From: Christiangramia bathymodioli
GTDB taxonomy: Bacteria > Bacteroidota > Bacteroidia > Flavobacteriales > Flavobacteriaceae
Assembly: GCA_009735695.1 (NCBI GenBank)
Contig: SRSL01000004.1
Location: forward strand, 1-64,000
Length of the DNA: 64,000 nucleotides
Direction: 5' to 3'
Shown: positions 60,929 through 64,000 of the stretch, piece by piece
Layout of the letters: every line of letters starts with the position of its first letter
Numbering within the stretch: the first letter of the stretch is position 1
The notes under the pieces: model-generated
Database searches by the model: none
What the model saw: only the letters and a program-made list of their open reading frames with translations
What the model was told of the DNA's origin: nothing
Translations under genes and position numbers: made by a program

Positions 60929-60936
60929 TATCTTTG
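60929..60936 (+). promoter_or_regulatory. -7 box of mpl
   Basis: TATCTTTG, a full match, 12 bp before the mpl ATG at 60949. It supports that start over a longer in-frame reading from 60787 that would overlap the TPR gene. Confidence 0.45.
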
Positions 60937-60948
60937 CAAAAAAAAATT

Positions 60949-62301
60949 ATGAAGGTTCATTTTATTGCAATTGGTGGTAGTGCTATGCATAGTCTGGCTA
61001 TCGCTTTAAAGCAGAAAGGTTACGAGATATCGGGAAGTGACGATGCGATTTTTGAACCTTCCAGGTCCCGTCTCGTAAAATATGGTATTATGCCTGCGGA
61101 ACTAGGTTGGTTTCCAGAGAAAATAGACCAGGACCTTGATGCTGTAATTCTTGGAATGCATGCCAGGGAAAACAATCCTGAACTCCTAAAGGCTCAAGAA
61201 TATGGTTTGCCAGTATACTCTTATCCTGAATTTATCTATGAGCAGTCTAAAGATAAGACCAGAGTGGTGATAGCAGGGTCACATGGAAAAACGACGATCA
61301 CTTCCATGATCCTTCATGTGATGAACTACCACGATAAGGAAATTGATTTCCTCGTAGGCGCTCCGGTAAAAGGAATCGAAAATCCTGTTCATCTCACTTC
61401 GAAAAATGATTTTATCCTCCTGGAGGGTGATGAATACCTTTCTTCGGCGATAGATCGAAGACCAAAATTTCATCTATATCATCCAAATATTGCCCTGTTG
61501 AGTGGCGTGGCCTGGGATCACATCAATGTTTTTCCAACTTATCAAAATTATGTGGAGCAATTCAGAATCTTCGTCAACTCTATTGTGAATGGTGGTATCC
61601 TGGTTTACAACGAGGAAGATGATGAAGTAAAAAAACTGGCCGAGGAAACTGAAAACCCTATTCGAAAACATCCGTACCAAACCCCAGCCTATCATACCCA
61701 GGATAATTTGACTTTCCTGGATGTGGCCGAAGGGGAACTGCCTCTTGAAATTTTCGGAAAGCATAATATGAATAACCTGGCAGGAGCAAAATGGATCTGT
61801 CAGCATATGGGGATTGATGAAGATGATTTTTATGAAGCTATCGCCAGTTTTAAAGGCGCTTCGAAACGCCTGGAAAAGCTTGCTGAAAATGATTCAACAG
61901 TTATTTTTAAGGATTTTGCTCATAGTCCGTCCAAGGTGAAGGCGACAACAGCAGCTGTAAAGGAGCAGTATGCTGATAAAAAATTGATCGCCTGTCTCGA
62001 ACTCCATACCTACAGCAGTTTGAATGCCGACTTTTTAAAGGAATACAAAGATTGCCTGGCTCCGGCTGATAAAGCAATCGTTTTTTATTCTCCGGAAGCT
62101 GTCGAGATCAAAAAACTGGATCCGGTTACGGCAGATCAGATAAGCGAAGCTTTTCAAAAAGACGGTTTAAAAGTATTTACCAATTCTGAAGATCTGCAAG
62201 ATGAATTGAAAAATCTTGATCTCTCCAATTCGGTTCTGCTAATGATGAGTAGCGGAAATTATGGAGGTCTGGACCTAGAGAAATTAAAGTCGTCTATCTA
62301 A
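60949..62301 (+). CDS. mpl: UDP-N-acetylmuramate:L-alanyl-gamma-D-glutamyl-meso-diaminopimelate ligase
   Basis: 450 residues. Mpl rejoins recycled murein tripeptide to UDP-MurNAc in the cytoplasm. The N-terminal Rossmann-like motif 'IAIGGSAMHSLAIAL' is at about 6-20, the P-loop 'AGSHGKTTIT' at about 109-118, and 'GDEYLSSAIDRRPKF' and 'DFAHSPSKVKAT' are typical. Together with anmK at 2.9 kb it indicates active peptidoglycan recycling. Confidence 0.93.
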   Translation: MKVHFIAIGGSAMHSLAIALKQKGYEISGSDDAIFEPSRSRLVKYGIMPAELGWFPEKIDQDLDAVILGMHARENNPELLKAQEYGLPVYSYPEFIYEQSKDKTRVVIAGSHGKTTITSMILHVMNYHDKEIDFLVGAPVKGIENPVHLTSKNDFILLEGDEYLSSAIDRRPKFHLYHPNIALLSGVAWDHINVFPTYQNYVEQFRIFVNSIVNGGILVYNEEDDEVKKLAEETENPIRKHPYQTPAYHTQDNLTFLDVAEGELPLEIFGKHNMNNLAGAKWICQHMGIDEDDFYEAIASFKGASKRLEKLAENDSTVIFKDFAHSPSKVKATTAAVKEQYADKKLIACLELHTYSSLNADFLKEYKDCLAPADKAIVFYSPEAVEIKKLDPVTADQISEAFQKDGLKVFTNSEDLQDELKNLDLSNSVLLMMSSGNYGGLDLEKLKSSI

Positions 62302-62362
62302 AACCTTCAATTTCAATAAATTTAAGGTCAAAATTATTTTCAATGTTTATCTTTAGCTTAAG

Positions 62363-63061
62363 ATGGACAATGAAAAAACGAACCTTAGTATCAAAAAATG
62401 GGCTGAAGATGACCGGCCTCGGGAGAAGCTCCTGCAAAAAGGAAAGTTGAGCCTTAGCGATTCAGAATTGATCGCGATCCTGATAGCTTCAGGAAGTAAA
62501 AATGAATCGGCGGTCGAGCTAGCTAAACGCATTTTATCTTCCACTTCAAATAATTTGAATCAATTAGGAAAGCTTTCAGTACGCCAGTTATGTAAGTTCA
62601 AGGGGATAGGTCCGGCCAAGGCAGTAAGTATCGTGGCTGCACTTGAATTAGGGAGACGGCGCAGGTTGGAGGAAGCGACAGAGCAGAAGAAAATTACGTC
62701 AAGCCTTTCGGTTTTTGAGATGATGCAACCCATTATCGGGGAATTACCACATGAAGAATTCTGGATCCTTTACCTCAATAATAGTAATAAGGTAATTGAG
62801 AAATTCCAGATCAGTAAAGGTGGGATTACAGGCACTTTAGTAGATGTTCGAATCACTTTGCGGAAAGCCCTTGAGTTGGGGGCTGTGTCGTTGATCCTGG
62901 CGCATAATCATCCTTCGGGCGCCTTGACGGCCAGTGAAGCAGATAAGCAGCTCACCAAAAAATTAAAGACAGCTGCAGAAAGCCTGGATATTAAAGTACT
63001 GGATCATCTCATTGTTACTGAAAAATCCTACCTTAGCTTCGCCGACGAAGGAATTCTATAA
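62363..63061 (+). CDS. radC: RadC family JAB/MPN-domain protein
   Basis: 232 residues. The N-terminal UPF0758 region contains a helix-hairpin-helix ('FKGIGPAKAVSIV', about 79-91). The C-terminal JAMM metalloprotease-like domain has 'HNHPSG' at 181-186 followed by 'SEADKQLTKKLK'. The old link to DNA repair is not well supported; the biochemical role is unclear. It is 62 bp after mpl with a weak -7-like TATCTTTA at 62348, and 11 bp before the next gene. Confidence 0.93.
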   Translation: MDNEKTNLSIKKWAEDDRPREKLLQKGKLSLSDSELIAILIASGSKNESAVELAKRILSSTSNNLNQLGKLSVRQLCKFKGIGPAKAVSIVAALELGRRRRLEEATEQKKITSSLSVFEMMQPIIGELPHEEFWILYLNNSNKVIEKFQISKGGITGTLVDVRITLRKALELGAVSLILAHNHPSGALTASEADKQLTKKLKTAAESLDIKVLDHLIVTEKSYLSFADEGIL

Positions 63062-63072
63062 GCGCTTCCCGC

Positions 63073-64000
63073 ATGCTATTGATTTATACTCAAAAAGTCA
63101 CACCCAGGATCATGTATGTGTTCAAACATGTATGTTCTCATTTGTTGGGTATCCCTATAAAATTTACTTCAAAGATCGAAGAATTTATCGCGCATGAAGG
63201 AGCGAAAATAAGTTATGGTAAGCAGGCGCTGGGAAACGAGTTTTTTATTCAGAAGGTAGATCTTTTGATGGAACAAGGCTTTTCGGAAATCGAGATCAAG
63301 GTCCAAACCTGGGATGATACCATTTGCTTCTTTCCCTTACCTGAATCCAGTGATCTCCCTTTCGATATATTTGCAGCATCTTTTTATCTCCTGAGTCGGT
63401 ATGAAGAATATCTACCTCATGTGAAGGATGATGCAGGCAGGTTCCCGGCCGGGGAAAGCCTGGCAGCGCAGGAAAGTTTTCTTCATAAACCGGTAGTGGA
63501 TATCTGGGCATTGAAATTTCTCGAAATTCTGTTAGATCGTTTTCCGGACCTCGAATATGCGCCGCGAAAATTCCGAACGGGAACCATCATTACTTCTGAA
63601 AACACTTTTATTTATAAGAATAAAGGTTTCCTTCGAAGTTTTATGGGGATGATGCTGGATCTTTTCAGTTTACAGCTTGGCAAGGTGGTAGATCGTCTTC
63701 AGGTCTGGGCGAGGATTAAAGATGATCCTCACAATATATTTGAAGATCTCATCCAGCTTATCAAGGAGCATAATATCTATATGATGTTCATGTTTCAGCT
63801 TAGCGATTTTTCAATACATGACAGGAATATTAGCCATAATCGTATCCCGCATAGGGCGGTTATTAAATCGGTAGCAGATTACGCCCAGGTTGGTTTATTG
63901 GTTGGGTATTATGCCATGGAAGAAATCCAGAGCCTTCGCAAGGAGAAATTGCGTCTGGAAGAGATCGTACATAATACGGTAGATCATGTGATGAACTCGA
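63073..64000 (+). CDS. Polysaccharide deacetylase-like protein (3' partial)
   Basis: An open frame from the ATG at 63073 to the window end with no stop (309 codons). The N-terminal region ('MLIYTQKVTPRIMYVFKHVC', then 'FDIFAASFYLLSRYEEYLPH') matches the front domain of a family of flavobacterial polysaccharide deacetylase-like proteins. Later segments ('LIQLIKEHNIYMMFMFQLSD', 'HRAVIKSVADYAQVGLLVGY') fit the start of the (beta/alpha) deacetylase barrel, but the catalytic His motif is not yet reached. It follows radC by 11 bp. The assignment is tentative because the gene is cut. Confidence 0.65.
   Translation, partial: MLLIYTQKVTPRIMYVFKHVCSHLLGIPIKFTSKIEEFIAHEGAKISYGKQALGNEFFIQKVDLLMEQGFSEIEIKVQTWDDTICFFPLPESSDLPFDIFAASFYLLSRYEEYLPHVKDDAGRFPAGESLAAQESFLHKPVVDIWALKFLEILLDRFPDLEYAPRKFRTGTIITSENTFIYKNKGFLRSFMGMMLDLFSLQLGKVVDRLQVWARIKDDPHNIFEDLIQLIKEHNIYMMFMFQLSDFSIHDRNISHNRIPHRAVIKSVADYAQVGLLVGYYAMEEIQSLRKEKLRLEEIVHNTVDHVMNS

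Noticed and set aside
60787-60948. Longer N-terminus for mpl overlapping the TPR gene
   Set aside because: Mpl begins at MKVHFIAIGG; a perfect -7 box sits between the two starts.

Overview
The window is chromosomal DNA from a marine-type member of the Flavobacteriaceae, probably close to Gramella/Christiangramia. The family call rests on four things: gliding/type IX secretion genes (gldJ, porV, a PorP/SprF protein, type A and type B C-terminal sorting domains), secreted proteins whose signal peptides end in Gln, Bacteroidetes-type promoters (TTTG, about 19 bp, TAnnTTTG), and a typical flavobacterial gene order (hpt-adk-obg, purE-purK, gldJ/porV/cdd/pdhA-pdhC). The genus is a guess from overall resemblance.

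Layout. 0-9.5 kb: the 3' end of a T9SS-secreted protein, an acyl-CoA dehydrogenase, anmK, a Glu/Leu-type dehydrogenase, an ExbB-ExbD-TonB-folC operon and a secreted protein with an internal duplication. 9.6-11.7 kb: an unusual array built from two intact tRNA-Val(TAC) genes, five truncated tRNA-Val 3' remnants and four small GIY-YIG nuclease genes (two intact, two decayed). 11.8-18.7 kb: a LuxR-type regulator and a 1960-residue secreted leucine-rich-repeat protein. 18.8-19.0 kb: tRNA-Val(GAC) followed by two 47-bp tandem remnants of its own 3' end. 19-21.8 kb: four small exported proteins (NTF2-like, Dabb-like, CapA-like, VOC-like). 21.8-26.5 kb: murF, gldJ and porV; the porU gene that sits between the last two in Flavobacterium johnsoniae is absent.

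26.5-36.2 kb: cdd, pyruvate dehydrogenase E1-alpha and E2, a tight five-gene run (M28 peptidase, SDR, SprT-like, mannose-1-phosphate guanylyltransferase, DUF389) and an MlaFE-type ABC pair. 36.3-45.2 kb: PafA-type phosphatase, a KAS III/methyltransferase/glycosyltransferase operon, gcvP, a UbiA-like membrane protein and an ECF sigma/ZAS anti-sigma pair. 45.2-51.4 kb: M3 peptidase, purK-purE and hpt-adk-obg. 52-59.9 kb: a three-gene surface operon encoding a 1716-residue type B T9SS cargo with 253-residue tandem repeats, a PorP/SprF protein and a TPR/OmpA protein. 60-64 kb: a TPR protein, mpl, radC and the start of a polysaccharide deacetylase-like gene that runs off the end.

Most of the window is housekeeping and envelope biology. 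The part most likely to hold an undescribed system is the tRNA-Val/GIY-YIG array. At both tRNA-Val loci, 3' tRNA fragments are duplicated, and most carry a TCCCGA...TCGGG(A) hairpin in place of the T-loop TTCGAA. This suggests a minimal mobile or homing element that targets tRNA genes, with the GIY-YIG protein as the likely nuclease.
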